DNA of 64,000 bases from Primulina eburnea (lineage: Eukaryota; Streptophyta; Magnoliopsida; Lamiales; Gesneriaceae). A program made the position numbers and the translations under genes. The notes under the pieces were generated by a model. It worked only from the letters and a program-made list of their open reading frames with translations, made no database searches and was not told the DNA's origin. The DNA lies in assembly GCF_022965805.1 (NCBI RefSeq), contig NC_133104.1, positions 43,630,682 through 43,694,681 of the forward strand. The letters run 5' to 3'. This document shows, piece by piece, positions 1-12,674 of this stretch (position 1 is the first letter of the stretch; each line of letters starts with the position of its first letter).

Positions 1-2134
1 AGTGAGTACAAAAATAAATATTTATGTTGTGTTCTTTACAAATTAATGTGTATAGTTCAAATTGATATGAATCAATGATAGTGTTAGTGTAATGCCATTC
101 TTATTTTTAAAAAAAATAAAATAAAAATAAAATTAGGGTATTTTGGGCTTTTATCTCACTATGAATTGGTGGGTTCAAATCCATTCATTCTTTCATCAAC
201 TTTCTTACAGGCCCATCTTATTGGCCCAGTCTAACAAATGGCACCCCGCTGTTTTTCCACGACGGCCCACACATGTTCTCATGTATAAACTACTTGTGTG
301 CAAATTTGTCCATTCACAATGAAAAACATTTATCCTTTTTTTCAGACCAGACAAATTATACAAAGAAAATTAAAATATAGATTTTCAACTTGTTTTGTTA
401 AGAAAGTAGTTGGTCCAGACAGAATTTTGGCAAGAACCCACTAGTACAGTGAAGTCTACACTAGATTATAAATTTTTTTGACCGTCTCACCTGTCAATTG
501 TGTAAGACGAGTTTTTGACCTGACTCAACTAATGAAAAAATATTAATTTTTATGATATATATGAATCGAATTTACTGTCTTATGAATATAAATTAGTGAA
601 ACATAGATCAACTCATATTTGTTGATCATTCCTTTTAATTATTGATTTTGACTAAAAAAACGGAAGTAAATAAAAGTTTTGATTGAACATATGAAATTTA
701 AGTAATAAATTTTTTATTTATTTTCTTGGACTTTTTTCATTAATCATGTCTTACTAGATCTTTGCTGTGTGATATATATATATTAATGATTTAGATGGCG
801 TCATGCATGACGCATGATTGCTCATGAAAAATTTAATTGATGCAACGCTCACATGGGGCCAACCCACAACTAAAAAATATTAGAATTTGATTCTAACATT
901 TTTTTTTTAATCTAAAATTGATCTCATATCTTATTTCATACATATACTTTAAGTTATTTATATTGTTGTTGTATTTTTATTTGTAAGCAAAAACAATATA
1001 TTTTCAAAAATATAAAAATTATATGTATGCAAGTGTGACAAAGTAATGCAACTGTAAATCGTCGATCGAGTGAGATAATACATGTTCTTAACCAAGTTAT
1101 AATTAGCAATAAAATGATATTGTTTAATTACTTATTTAATGTGTAAGCAGACAAGTGTAATTTCCATCGACCACACCAATATATATTATACTAGTACATC
1201 GACCCACGCGTTACGTACTTGTATAATATTTTTTATAATTCATTTGATTTATATTTAAATGATGATCAAAATATAATTATAAAAAATAATAAGAGACGAC
1301 ACTGTAATTTTGATATATAAAGTAAAAATAAATTGAAAAATAAAAGAATAAAAAAATGAGTTCAATAAAAATTGAACATATAACCTAAACTCCAAGAAGC
1401 AACGACTCTATCCGCTGAAGTATATATAAGTTGCATTAAAATTTTAACATTTTATTAATATATATAATTATTAAAACAGATCATGATACCAAAATTAGTT
1501 ACTCTAGGTGTCTCAAACTCAATAAAATACATATAAGTTGCATTAAAGTTTTTTATGAATATATATAATTATTAAAACAGATCATGATATCAAAATTAGT
1601 TAATTCAAGTGTTTTTTCGTTAAAATTGTATGTCAGAAGTCAACTCTTTTGACTTTCGTGTACGTGTTCATCGGGAACGTCAAATTCCCCAAGTAAGCGT
1701 AGAAAATGACCAAAAAATTAAAGAAAGAAATATATTGATGCATCGTATCTCTAAAAGTTGGTAAACTGGCCTATTATTTTCTTATTTTAAAAAGACTTTA
1801 TTTATTTATTTTCTTATTGTGTTCTTATTATAATGATATTGTTGTATATTGAATGCTATTTGCCTCTCGAAAAGTAGACTAATCTATCTATTTAAGCTTC
1901 TGTTCTACTTTGAATAGATTTCAACTATAAAAACTTCGAAGAATTTGGATGAATTTTTGAGTTTCAATATGTCTGAAAGTAAGAAATCCTTTTTGGGTTG
2001 ACAACAAAATCTTGATTTGGTCGGCCCAGTCATCATTTTCTTCTGTCAAAGATGGGAATTTGTCTATCTTCTGTAATCGATTTTCCCATTTAAAACAAGG
2101 TCTTGTTGTTGTCATTCTGATCGTGTTTGGCATC
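1..2134. other. AT-rich intergenic flank upstream of the HIPL gene
   Basis: No coding region is supported here. The stretch holds low-complexity AT-rich DNA. Two near-identical segments about 100 bp apart (about 1460-1510 and 1560-1610) share the core ATTATTAAAACAGATCATGA. About 1213-1615 resembles about 39180-39480 in the same orientation, so it belongs to a dispersed repeat family. The last few hundred bases should contain the HIPL promoter and 5' UTR, but no motif fixes them. Confidence 0.6.
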
Positions 2135-5049
2135 ATGGGAAGCATTCATTTCTTGACTTCAATCTGCTTCTTGATGCTGCTGCAGTTTCTTGATCTTTGT
2201 TTTGCTCTCCCTTTGTGTACTGATTCAAGTAGGTTTTAATTAGTTCCGAGTTTCAACTGTTTCATTAAATCTTGAACGATGTAGTGTTGAAGTTTACATT
2301 TTAATTGTTATGGTATTGCAGGAGCACCCTTTACTTCAAACTCAAGTCTGGATTTTTGTGCTTACAATGGATCCACATGCTGCAACTCGGCTCAAGATTT
2401 GCTGTTGAAGCAGCAATTTGAATCTATGAACATTTCAGATTCTTCATGTGCTCCCCTTCTCAAATCTATCCTTTGTGCGGTGAGAACTTATCGAGTTTTA
2501 ATTTCGTACCAAATTGTAGATTCTGAAATTTTATTCATTCTATATCTTAACAAAATACCCATTTGTATAGAGTTTTGTAGTATCTGCTATAGTCTGAAGA
2601 TGATAGAATCGTAATTTGAATGTTCGCTATCTGTCATTTACAGAGGTGTGATCCATTTTCAGCACAACTCTTTGGGATCGACGACATCCCTAGACAAGTT
2701 CCGGTTTTGTGCAACTCCACTATCTCACCCAGTTCACCACAATCTAAGCAAGAAACTGTCAACTTTTGTTCACAAGTATGGAATACTTGTCAAAACATAT
2801 CCATGTTTGATTCACCCTTCGCAACTGGACTGCAAGGTCGAGTTGGAGCACCGACCAGCTCAAACATTACAAAGCTGACTGATAACTGGCAATCGCAAAC
2901 TGATTTTTGTGATGCATTTGGTGGATCATCCGATGATAATTCGGTATGTTTTGATGGCAAACCAGTTAATTTGACCAGTGTAGAAACTCCCACGCCTCCC
3001 AATGGTATGTGCCTAGAAAAAATTGCAAATGAATCTTACCTAAACATGGTTGCTCATCCTGATGGCTCAAATCGTGCCTTTTTCTCGAACCAGCAAGGCA
3101 AGATCTGGTTAGCGACAATACCTCAACAGGGCTCGGGTGAAACGATACAAATCAATCAAGAATCTCTGTTTCTCGACTTGACGGATGAAGTTCATTTTGA
3201 TACACAGTTAGGAATGCTTGGTCTAGCATTTCATCCAAAGTTTGTAGAAAACGGGCGTCTCTTTGCCTCGTTTAACTGTGATAAGTCAACGAATACGAAA
3301 TGTGCAGGAAGATGTGCATGTAACTCGGATGTGAATTGTGATCCTTCAAAACTAGTGAGCGACAGTGGAGCGCAGCCTTGCCAGTATCAGAGTGTTATTG
3401 CTGAGTATTCCGTCAATGGTACCGCATCTCAGCCATCCTCGGTACAAATCTTAACTCAAGATTCTTTACATGTACACATTTTTATTTTGAATTTTTATTA
3501 AGAAATCTTGTGTTTTTTATCAGGCAAAAAGTGCCAGCCCTTTAGAAATCAGAAGGATTTTCACTATGGGACTTCCTTTTACTTCACACCATGGGGGACA
3601 AATTCTTTTTGGACCTAAAGATGGATATTTGTACTTCATGATGGGAGATGGAGGGGGTACTGGAGATCCACTTAATTTTGCACAAAACAAGAAATCTTTG
3701 CTTGGAAAGATATTGAGGTTCGATGTTGATAACATACCGAGTAAGTTACTATTTCATACGCCATGCCATGTTATATTTTGTCATTTTTGTGACTGCTCAT
3801 ATGCTATATCTTTTTAGTTCAAAGTGGATTTAGAATCTCAATCTATAGCATGATAGAAGCTTTTATCATTTGGCGATCCTTAATCAGAAGTTGTTCTAGT
3901 AGAAATTTGAATATAATAATGAAATTGCATTTATCATCAAATTATTTTATCTTATCCTCTGATTTTCAGGTGCAGCTGTTGTTAATCAGCTTGGTTTGTG
4001 GGGAAACTATGCAATCCCAAATGACAACCCGTTTGTCGAAGATAAAGAACTCGAAAAAGAAATATGGGCGTTAGGACTTCGAAATCCTTGGCGCTGCAGT
4101 TTTGATTCCTTAAGGCCTTCTTATTTTGTATGTGCAGATGTAGGGCAGGTATATTGCATGGTTTCCTTCGAAAATTTCAAATTTCATGATAGCTCATTTA
4201 CTATTTATCTTTTGGGAATGGCATAGGGGTTTAAATGTTATTAATCATGCAATAGGATCTATATGAAGAGGTAGATTTGATCACCAAGGATGGAAACTAT
4301 GGGTGGCGCAACTATGAAGGCCCTTTCACCGGTGTACCCCCCAAGTCGCCGGTTGGGAATACTTCAGTCGATGCAATAACGCCAATCTTTCCTGTTATGG
4401 GATATAATCACTCTGAAATCAACTCAAACCAAGGCTCAGCATCAATAACAGGGGGCTATTTTTATCGGTCCATGACCGATCCATGTATCAACGGAAGGTT
4501 CGATTGCAACCTCCCACAAGATCCTTTGTTACATATTCTACTATATACAATTAAGTCCCGATGAATCACTCCACATGTAGTAGTATTACAGCAAATGTCA
4601 CAAAGTCATGTATACTATGCGAGGCACATCCTTTTCACTATGTTTTCTTTGCAGGTATTTATATGCAGATCTGTATGCAAGTTCTATATGGACAGGATTT
4701 GAAAATCCAATAAACAGTGGAAACTTCAGCAGCAGCAAGATCTCTTTCACTTGTGCCAACTGACTCTCCTATAAGCTGCACTTTTGCTCCAAACAGTCCA
4801 ATTCTTGCTCTGAGTTACATCTTTTCGTTCGGGGAAGATAATGATAAGGACGTCTATCTCCTGACTAATAGCGGGGTTTACAGGATTGTTCGCCCAAGTC
4901 GTTGCGAATACACTTGCGCCAAGGAAATCATGGAGTCTCCAGATTCCACTTCTCCCCCTCGTTCGAAAGGAGATGTGCTCCAAGGTCGATATATGGTATT
5001 AATGGCTTTTATCTCATTTTTATGTTCGCTTGTTGTAAATTTTGGCTAG
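2135..5049 (+). CDS. HIPL: HIPL-type glucose/sorbosone dehydrogenase-like protein, frameshifted in last exon
   Basis: Seven exons with GT-AG junctions: 2135-2228, 2322-2479, 2644-3441, 3524-3740, 3970-4148, 4256-4497, 4655-5049. The product has a 24-residue hydrophobic signal peptide, a cysteine-rich N-terminal domain (about residues 30-180) and a beta-propeller of the glucose/sorbosone dehydrogenase family; GHHGG-like, GDGGGTGDP and LRNPWR motifs are visible. It ends in a hydrophobic tail (YMVLMAFISFLCSLVVNFG) suited to a GPI-anchor signal. Plant hedgehog-interacting-protein-like members are about 690-700 residues and probably sit on the plasma membrane or wall; their substrate is unknown. 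Read literally, exon 7 hits TGA at 4761-4763, giving 598 residues. The family sequence resumes one base out of frame at 4762 (DSPISC onward) and runs to TAG at 5049; ignoring one base gives 693 residues. This is either a sequence error or a truncated allele. Confidence 0.88.
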
Positions 5050-5681
5050 CAGAATAAGGAACAATGTGACACACTGGAGCGAATGAGTAAGTCCTGTGAG
5101 CATGCATGAAAGTGTAACATTGGAAGCTTTTGAGTATGATAATCTTACACGTTCGAAGTTAGATTTATTTGCAGTTGTCACGTGCGCATTAGTTACTTGC
5201 TCCCAATGATATTTCGTATGTACAGTGTAAAATGAGGATTTTATGTTATATATAGAGACTATGTTGTTGGAAAATACCTTCGATAGTTCTGAAACGTATA
5301 AAATTAAATTATATAAATTATTAATATTGAAGATTTTATACTTGTGTATCCGAAGTAATTGGCCGGGGAGTGTATTGTTTTATATACATGCATACATATA
5401 TAAATTTCGTACGTGATGCGATATATACATTTAACAACAAACATGGTCTTTACAGGTGATGCGCATTATTACAGATACAAATAATAAAAAAATTGATAAT
5501 TTTTTTATATGATATTGGTCGTATGCCTTCTGTGAAAAATAATAAATCATTTATTTTCCACACTGTATCAAGAAATGGATATGGATTTATCAAAAAAAGA
5601 TATTCCAAACTTACCAATAACTCAATAATTTCTTAATAGTTGGACATTGAAATAAAACATGATGGATTTTCAGACTTATTT
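5050..5681. other. Convergent intergenic spacer between HIPL and AAA-ATPase
   Basis: AT-rich DNA between two genes whose 3' ends face each other. It must hold both 3' UTRs and polyadenylation signals; no other element is seen. Confidence 0.6.
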
Positions 5682-7166
5682 CTAGTTTCTTGATCCTTGG
5701 GAATCCATTCTACTCAACTCTATGACAAGTTCTTCATGATTCTCTCGTGCAGCTGCGGCAGCTACATTGTTGGTCTCTTTTGCCTGTAGTTCTTCGAGAG
5801 CGTGAATCAGACTTTGAAGGCATTCCTCCGGGCCTTCCTTTGCAGACTTTGGCATCAGAATCTCGGCGACATCCGCCGGCGTGATCTTAACCTTCTCCAT
5901 CAACTCCTGAATGGATCCGAACACTGGATGCTCTTCGAGATTCAGGTAATTCTTTGCAAGAACCTTGAATCCCTCGAATTTACAGTAGGAAAACTCGATA
6001 TGCTTGTCCATTCGACCCCGTCTTGTGAGAGCCGGATCAAGCTTCTCTACATGGTTGGTTGTGAACACGATTAGTCTCTCCCCTGCACAGGATGACCACA
6101 GTCCATCTATAAAGTTCAGCAGCCCGGATAGGGTGACTTGGCTGCCACTCTCAGCTTCTCTGTCTCTACGAGAACTCGGTTTCTTGGTTATTTCGGTATC
6201 TGTTTCACCAGATTTCTCCATTTTCTTCTTCCTTTCGCCTGTTAAATCCAGCGAGCAGTCTATATCTTCGATCACTATGATAGACCTACTCGTCGTCTCC
6301 GCCAGAAGCTTTCTCAGCTCAGTGTTATTTTTCACTGATGTAAGCTCAAAATCGTAAACGTCGTAATCCAGGAAATTCGCCATCGCAGCAATCATCGTTG
6401 ATTTCCCAGTTCCAGGCGGGCCATACAGTAAATAACCCCTTTTCCAGGCCTTCCCGATCCTTTTATAGAAATCTCTACTCTTGGTAAAACTCAAAAGATC
6501 CTCGATGATATCCTCCTTTTTCTCCTTCTCCATCGCAAGAGTCTCAAACGTAGCCGGATGCTCGAACGCAATATGACTCCAATACGACTTACTATGGCCA
6601 TTTGTGTACAGCCTCCTCTGCCTGCTTCTTGCTTGGATACGATCCTTTCCTGTCTTGATGACATGCTCCAAATACGACTCGGTTATCAATTTCTTGTATC
6701 GTCTGTGGAATTTAAGCTTGTAATATCTCTTCTCCGGCTCCCGGTAGTAAGGAAAAGAGGTTGTCTGTGGAGGACTCGGAACTTTACCCAAAATCCACAC
6801 CACTTGAACTCCATTAAACTCATCAGTAGTTTTCTCATTTTCATCCATGCTTAAAACTAGCTCAGTTTCATTCTCTTTAGCCATCTCTGCTTTGAGGTTT
6901 TTAGCATCTTTGGATGAACTGATACTAAGATAGGCCTCAACTATGCCGTAGGCTTCGTGAGGTTTCATATGGCTGCCTATGTATTCGTGGATGGAAATTT
7001 GAATGGTAGGATTAAAGAATCCAGAGATTCTGCGGCTACTTCTCTCGAAGAACTGCCGGAGCTCCGGGGGACAGTATCTTCGGATCAGGTCCCAGAAAAA
7101 GACAAACGTTAGGACCGCCGATCCAAAGTTTCCCCAAGTCTCCGGCGTTATTTTGGTCGGATTCAT
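5682..7166 (-). CDS. BCS1-like AAA-ATPase (ASD/AATP1 type), intronless
   Basis: A single exon of 494 codons ends in TAG. The open frame extends upstream to 7250, but the codon there is TTG. The first ATG in frame is at 7166 and gives an N-terminus (MNPTKITPETWGNFGS) with a hydrophobic stretch typical of this plant family. An AAA-ATPase N-terminal domain covers about residues 15-120. The AAA module has Walker A GPPGTGKST near residue 249, Walker B IIVIEDIDCS near 296, and a TTNHVEKLDPALTRRGRMD sensor/arginine-finger region near 366. A lysine/glutamate-rich insertion follows Walker B, as is common in the family. Related Arabidopsis proteins are stress- and ABA-responsive ATPases of mitochondria or ER membranes; which one applies here is not clear. 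Confidence 0.93.
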   Translation of the reverse strand: MNPTKITPETWGNFGSAVLTFVFFWDLIRRYCPPELRQFFERSSRRISGFFNPTIQISIHEYIGSHMKPHEAYGIVEAYLSISSSKDAKNLKAEMAKENETELVLSMDENEKTTDEFNGVQVVWILGKVPSPPQTTSFPYYREPEKRYYKLKFHRRYKKLITESYLEHVIKTGKDRIQARSRQRRLYTNGHSKSYWSHIAFEHPATFETLAMEKEKKEDIIEDLLSFTKSRDFYKRIGKAWKRGYLLYGPPGTGKSTMIAAMANFLDYDVYDFELTSVKNNTELRKLLAETTSRSIIVIEDIDCSLDLTGERKKKMEKSGETDTEITKKPSSRRDREAESGSQVTLSGLLNFIDGLWSSCAGERLIVFTTNHVEKLDPALTRRGRMDKHIEFSYCKFEGFKVLAKNYLNLEEHPVFGSIQELMEKVKITPADVAEILMPKSAKEGPEECLQSLIHALEELQAKETNNVAAAAARENHEELVIELSRMDSQGSRN

Positions 7167-8271
7167 GATCACCGTGATCGATTTCGCTTCGTTTGTTGTT
7201 TCTCTGATTCCCTCGCTTAAAAAGGCACGTAAGTCGTCACAGGTCTCCAATCAAGTCCACTCTAAGTTAATTCAATAATTAAATTATTTATAAGGTTTTG
7301 GAACAATAATTAAATTATTTAATATTTATTCCAAACTATAAGCTTAAATCACAAAGCATAATAAGCTCTTATAAAAAGATAAGAAGGTAAATATTTACAT
7401 ATGATTTATTTGATTAACGTAATATTTATAAAATATTAAAAGTAGCTATTGAAAGTTTCAAAATAAAAAATAATAATTAATTAAATTATTTTTGGGTTGA
7501 ATTTTACTTAAAAATATATATTGGAAATTGTGTATTAATTTTTTTTTCGATTTATGCAACTTTTCAAGACAAGCAAATTTAATTGTAATCTAGCATAGCA
7601 TAAAGTGCGATATAGTTAAAATGTACGTGTCCATATATTTTAAAATTTGTATTTAATTTACAGAAATCTTTATAAAGAAATTTTGGATATGCTGCTGGAA
7701 ATTTTGGTGAAAATTTAACCACAAAGAAAATAAATTGTTTAATTTCAATTGAGATTTCGATCCAAAATTTGAAATTCAATGGATAAGATCTTACCGCACA
7801 TACAATTTAAAAAAAAAAAAGTCCTATATATACATGAGTAAATTTTGGTTATCGAATGTCCATATAGTATGATGGAATAAACCGTGGTAGGTTGATTGAA
7901 CTTTTTCTTCTATATCCCACGTACATGTTTGCTTACATAAGCCAGACCCCTATTTTCGCAACGTAAGCACGACCAAGTCTCTTTTCTAAGAAATACCATC
8001 GGTTCCAGCTACTACTGCAATTAATAAATTAAATAATTGATGGTTTCCTTCATTCAATATTATTATGTATTTTGATAACATTGAAATTTAGATATAACTC
8101 GATTCTTAGCTTAAGAAAAAAGATTGTTTAATTATATATATAACTCACATTAAATTTATTCAACCGATGTGGTATAACTAACACAACGTAAAATTTACAA
8201 ATGATCTAACTATGGGCAAAACGAGTGACCTAATTATGATTAGTTTAACACATAATAGTAGAACTTGAGTT
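7167..8271. other. AT-rich intergenic region
   Basis: Upstream region of the AAA-ATPase, expected to hold its 5' UTR and promoter. Otherwise AT-rich with no supported gene. A short motif near 8160-8185 (TTCAACCGATGTGGTATAAC) resembles one at 10457-10480, next to the other end of the neighbouring Copia remnant, and may be LTR debris. Confidence 0.5.
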
Positions 8272-10360
8272 CTGATACCATGTTAATATGTATACAAATC
8301 ATGCAATATGAATTTAAGATAATTATGAAAAAGACATTATACTCGGTGGTAAAAAATTCAGAGTCATCGTCTGACCTAATGGTCTGGATTTGTGTTTGAA
8401 ATGAGTTGAAACAAAATTAAAGAAAGTTTTTTTTTGATTCGAGGAGTATAAGATTAGGTGCATCAAAAACACATACTTAAACCTCGAAAAATAATCAACA
8501 ATGATCAAAAAATACTTAAAACCTTCATGAATGGTTGTAAGATATGAACCACATATGTCTATGTGGACAAGATGAAAACATGACAGGATGCATGTCTCTC
8601 GACAGAAGAAAAGGCAGCTTGAGTTTTTTTGACAATGTGACATATATAACAGTGTTGTCTGAATTTGTTTTGTGAAATGAAGGGAAAAAATTATAAACGA
8701 GCAACCGACATATGACAAAATCTTTTATGCCAAATATCAATGTTACTATTCAATTGAGAAGAAACATTACGAGTAACTAAACGTTTTGATTCAAGAGTAA
8801 GTAAAGTACATGATGAATTATTTATCGAATGCTTGGGAGCTGCAAGAGATGATGAACTTGCAAAGTAATACAAGTCATCTTTAAGTCTACCAATCTTCAT
8901 TATCCTCGCAGTCAAGACTTCCTGAAATAAACAAAATGATGGATAGAACACAACACGAAATTGGTCGTCTTTGGTGAATTGGGAAATGTACAGAAGATTA
9001 AAGTTAAAATCAAAGACATAGAGCAATTTAGTCAATGCACAAAATGATGACAGCTAAATAGAGCCATTAGAAAGGATGGGGTATAATTACCATTTGGTTG
9101 ATTAACTGATACAGTGAAAGAGAGACATGGTTGAAGGTTTTGAAGCCCAATAGAGGCACCTGAAATATGAGTATTTACACTACTATCCAATATACGTTCA
9201 TTAGCAACCGAAATGTACTACAAACTAGTGACCATACTTGCTAAGTTTGCCAATGGTGGAGAATTTATATTTGAATTCTCAATGAGTCTCATAACTTTTG
9301 CACATTGGGTGTGGGTAAAGTTGTGATTTAGTAGTAGTGGCAGATGTATCACTGACAGAATTGTGGGTAAAGGCTTTTATATTCCTCGAAGTGGGCTTAA
9401 AATTTTTGTTTTGAATGAACTGTGCCCTGGAGGGTAACCAATCAAACGAAAACAATTTTCCTCTGTATGTCCTGGTACAGAGCAGTTATCACACTTGACT
9501 GGATCTGAATGGTTGGAGGATGAAGAATAAAATGTCGTTGTGGGAGCATCTGTGATGGGTTGGAAGACTAGCACACTTCGATGTGCTTTTTCTTGACATA
9601 CAAGTGGTAGGCTTGACTCACATAAGAGAGTGGATTCATCAAGAGGATCTGACTTCGAATTGAGTTATAACTGTCATTAAGACCCATGAGAAACTGAATC
9701 AAGTGTTGTTGTTAGTTGTGTTCAACATATACTCTGGAGTTAGGATAATCACAAGATGGAGAAGTCACCAACGAAGTTAGCTCATCTCATGACTTCTTGA
9801 GCTTCGAGAAATATACTGAAATGGTGACTGATCCTTGTGATAATCGAACAATGTCACGATCAATTGCATAAATTCGAGAACCACAAACTTTGTCAAACCG
9901 TTCCTTGAGATCTTCCCAAACACTTGATGCATCATCCGCGTAGACAAGTCTGCAGAAGATCTCTTTAGAAACCGAAGAATAAATCTAAGACAATACAAAT
10001 GTATTACATCTCTCCCATTGATACAATGTTGGAGAATTCGCAGTTGGTTTTCTACAAGTGTCATTGATGAATCCAAGTTTATTCCTAGCTTGAGGTGCAA
10101 TTTTCATTGCTTTGTTCCAAATTCAATAATTATCATATCCAATCAACGGATCGACAACCAAAGACGTACCTGAAGCATCAGAGGATGCAAATACAACTAA
10201 TCGTTGAAGCTGAAGGTTGAAGTCAGATTCGCCATGATCATGCAAAAAAAAAAAAAAAAACAGATGCAATATACATGTAAAATCACTCGAAATCACTCAA
10301 GAGCATATCCACCGACCTATATACTCATCTAACTGTGGAAAAAAAATCATCTGATACCAT
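8272..10360 (-). mobile_element. Degraded Ty1/Copia retrotransposon fragment (gag to integrase)
   Basis: Read on the minus strand, broken frames keep the Copia order. A TGGTATCAG primer-binding site for initiator Met-tRNA lies at 10351-10359. A gag-like segment covers 9777-10100. A CCHC zinc knuckle (CDNCSVPGHTEENC) covers 9377-9574. A GAG-pre-integrase domain ending DIWHKRFCHMSVARL covers 8691-9035. The start of the integrase core (HIDICGS, then FLIIVDYFSRF) lies in 8323-8718. Stops and frameshifts separate the pieces, and no reverse transcriptase or RNase H is found. A second TGGTATCAG in the same orientation lies at 8272-8280, just past the integrase fragment. The element is dead. Its LTR limits could not be fixed. 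Confidence 0.82.
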
Positions 10361-12674
10361 GTCAAGATTGGGAGTGAAACTTAATTCATCCCCAAAAGCC
10401 AGCTCAATAGGGGAAGGATTATCTAAGTCCATAAATTCAACTCTTTAAGATTTTATCCAACCGATATGTGACAACTAACATACTTTCAATTTATAGATAA
10501 CAAAATATTGATTTTTAATCATTTTCATATGAACGGACGCGTGATACAAACCTATTGAGAGTGTGAGAGTATGTTTTAAGCAAAATTTTCGTAATTTTAT
10601 GAGAGAGAAAATCTTGTATGATATATATTGAATCAGTAAACAGTTATAATTTGATATACATGGCACCTTCCTGATTAGTCTAACATGAAATGTTGTTTTT
10701 TTATAAAGTTGGAAATTTAATATCTCGTTTGCATAAAATGGAATTAATTTGAAGCAGTGATATCTTTACATTTTGTTTGTTCTTCTAAAAAAAACCATGA
10801 AATGCGATTTTGGTCTTATTTGTACGGCTTGTGGGGCCTGCTCTTGCTAAAAACATTTTGAAAAAAAAAAATGAAATTAAATGGCGGTGCCTTAATCCAA
10901 AAGTAATAAAGAAAATTAAAGTAATTCCAAGATTGGCCGGTTCTACTGGTTCTTGTCCGCTTCTAGGGATTGTTTCACCCTATCTGTGCAGGCATTGCCA
11001 GCACAGGCAATGAACAGTCCGGATCACTCCACATGAGTGATCCGGGCCCACCTCCATGTAAAAAAAAATAAAATTGACTCGGAAAAATCCGAGCCGTCGG
11101 ATCGACCCTTGCGGACAGTGTCCGCAGGGATAGGGTCGACTGAACCCGCTTCTAGTCTTAATTAAAACTAATCTATGCTTCCGACAACATCGCATCATTA
11201 AAACGCGACATTATTTGATGTGTAATGATGTCCCGAGACGAAATCAGACAATTTTTCGTGAAGAATAATGTGACGAGCATTACCGTAAGTTGATCGACAT
11301 GAATCTCAACATATATTCATGTATTTATTGGTAATGGTTGTAGATTGGTGTAGCATGAACGATGGTTTATGAAATATTTTATGAGTGATGATATATGTAT
11401 GAGCTACGGCTCATGTCGAACCAACCTACGGCTTATAACCAGTAGTGATGTATGGATATGAGTGGAAGTTTATGTTGTGTCAGCATATAATCTACAACTC
11501 ATGGTAGTTATAAATAATGAATAATATTATGTCCTCAAAGTTTGTCTAGGGAACTGGTTTGGGGTTGATCAAATTTTAATCAATTATTTCAATGAATTCG
11601 GAATAATAAACATGAAAATGAATTCATCAATTTGATGTCCGTTTCACAATAGTATATTGGATGAAAGAAAAGTTGCTGAATAAAGTACACCAATTGTGAT
11701 CCTTTTAAACAAGTGAAAGGTTACTTGTCCTGCCATGGTATCGATTAAGTCAAGTTGTTAGATGATGCGAGAAAAGCTGATTAGTGATGAGATGTATGGA
11801 TATATCTAATCTATCACACTATATATATCAAATGCAATAACACCAAAATAAGTGGTCGGACATAGTTACAAGATTATAATTGATTAAAAAAATAGAATAT
11901 TAAAATTTGATAACCCAATATGTACAAGACTAAAACTAAAACCCCTGAATTTTGCAATGAAATACCAATTACTAGAGAAAATTGAAGTTAATGGAGGAAT
12001 TGAAAGGGACACCTGGTGCCATATTTAGATTTCTGAGTGCGCACACTTTGACGATTTCACACGGCGACAATAACGAAAAGGCCCCACGGTAGTTTCCATT
12101 GCCTGGAATGTAATTTTCTACTCATATATCATCATGCCACCATTCCCACATTTATTCAACCACTTACCAATTCTTGGCTTACGCATCAATTCAATCATAT
12201 GTTCTACAACTTGGAAAAATACTACAAATAGTTCCCACACCAGGAAGATCTAAATATTTTTACGAGGTCGTATAATCCGAGATACCGATAAGGGACGGAT
12301 CCACGACTCAAGAAAACCGTGCGTAAAATTATGTCGGTCTAAGTATATCGGACAGTATGAAGGATTCACTGTAATATCATTATATAATGATGATAACAAA
12401 AAAATTCATAAATCCCCAGTCTCTTCCCTCTTCGTGGAAGAATTTTTACACTGTAAGTAAAGAAAGAGGCGACGAGATATCAACTGCACATACTTTACGC
12501 TATACTTCACATTATTTTTCATCCTCGAGCGAAAGAAAAGAATGACAACGGAAAAAAAGAAAGCAGGAAAGATTAGTGAACTTATTTAAGCCTTTGAACA
12601 GCTCCAATCTATTCAGTCTACCGGATTTACAAATGTGTTATCTCCACTGCAAAATTTTGCATCTATTTCAAGTG
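10361..12674. other. Intergenic region with a hairpin cluster and possible LTR debris
   Basis: The first 300 bases continue from the Copia primer-binding site and are probably the remains of its 5' LTR. The hairpin cluster at 10993-11139 is listed separately. From about 11200 to 12600 no gene is supported. The last part (about 12560-12674) should be the 3' UTR of the galactosyltransferase. Confidence 0.5.
10993..11139. repeat. Cluster of four short perfect inverted repeats
   Basis: Four hairpins follow each other. CATTGCC/GGCAATG lies at 10993-11012. GGATCACTC/GAGTGATCC lies at 11021-11043. CTCGGA/TCCGAG lies at 11078-11093. A two-part stem at 11102-11139 has outer arms TCGACCCT/AGGGTCGA and inner arms TGCGGACA/TGTCCGCA. 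Local GC is well above the surroundings. It is probably a fragment of a repeated element; its class is unknown. Confidence 0.7.

Noticed and set aside
481..600. Possible GTGAGAC-family copy (GACCGTCTCACCTGTC)
   Set aside because: Only the first box matches; the inner boxes and the other end are missing, so chance cannot be excluded.
7167..7250. Extra 28 N-terminal codons for the AAA-ATPase
   Set aside because: The upstream frame begins with TTG and has no ATG; the ATG at 7166 matches the usual family start.
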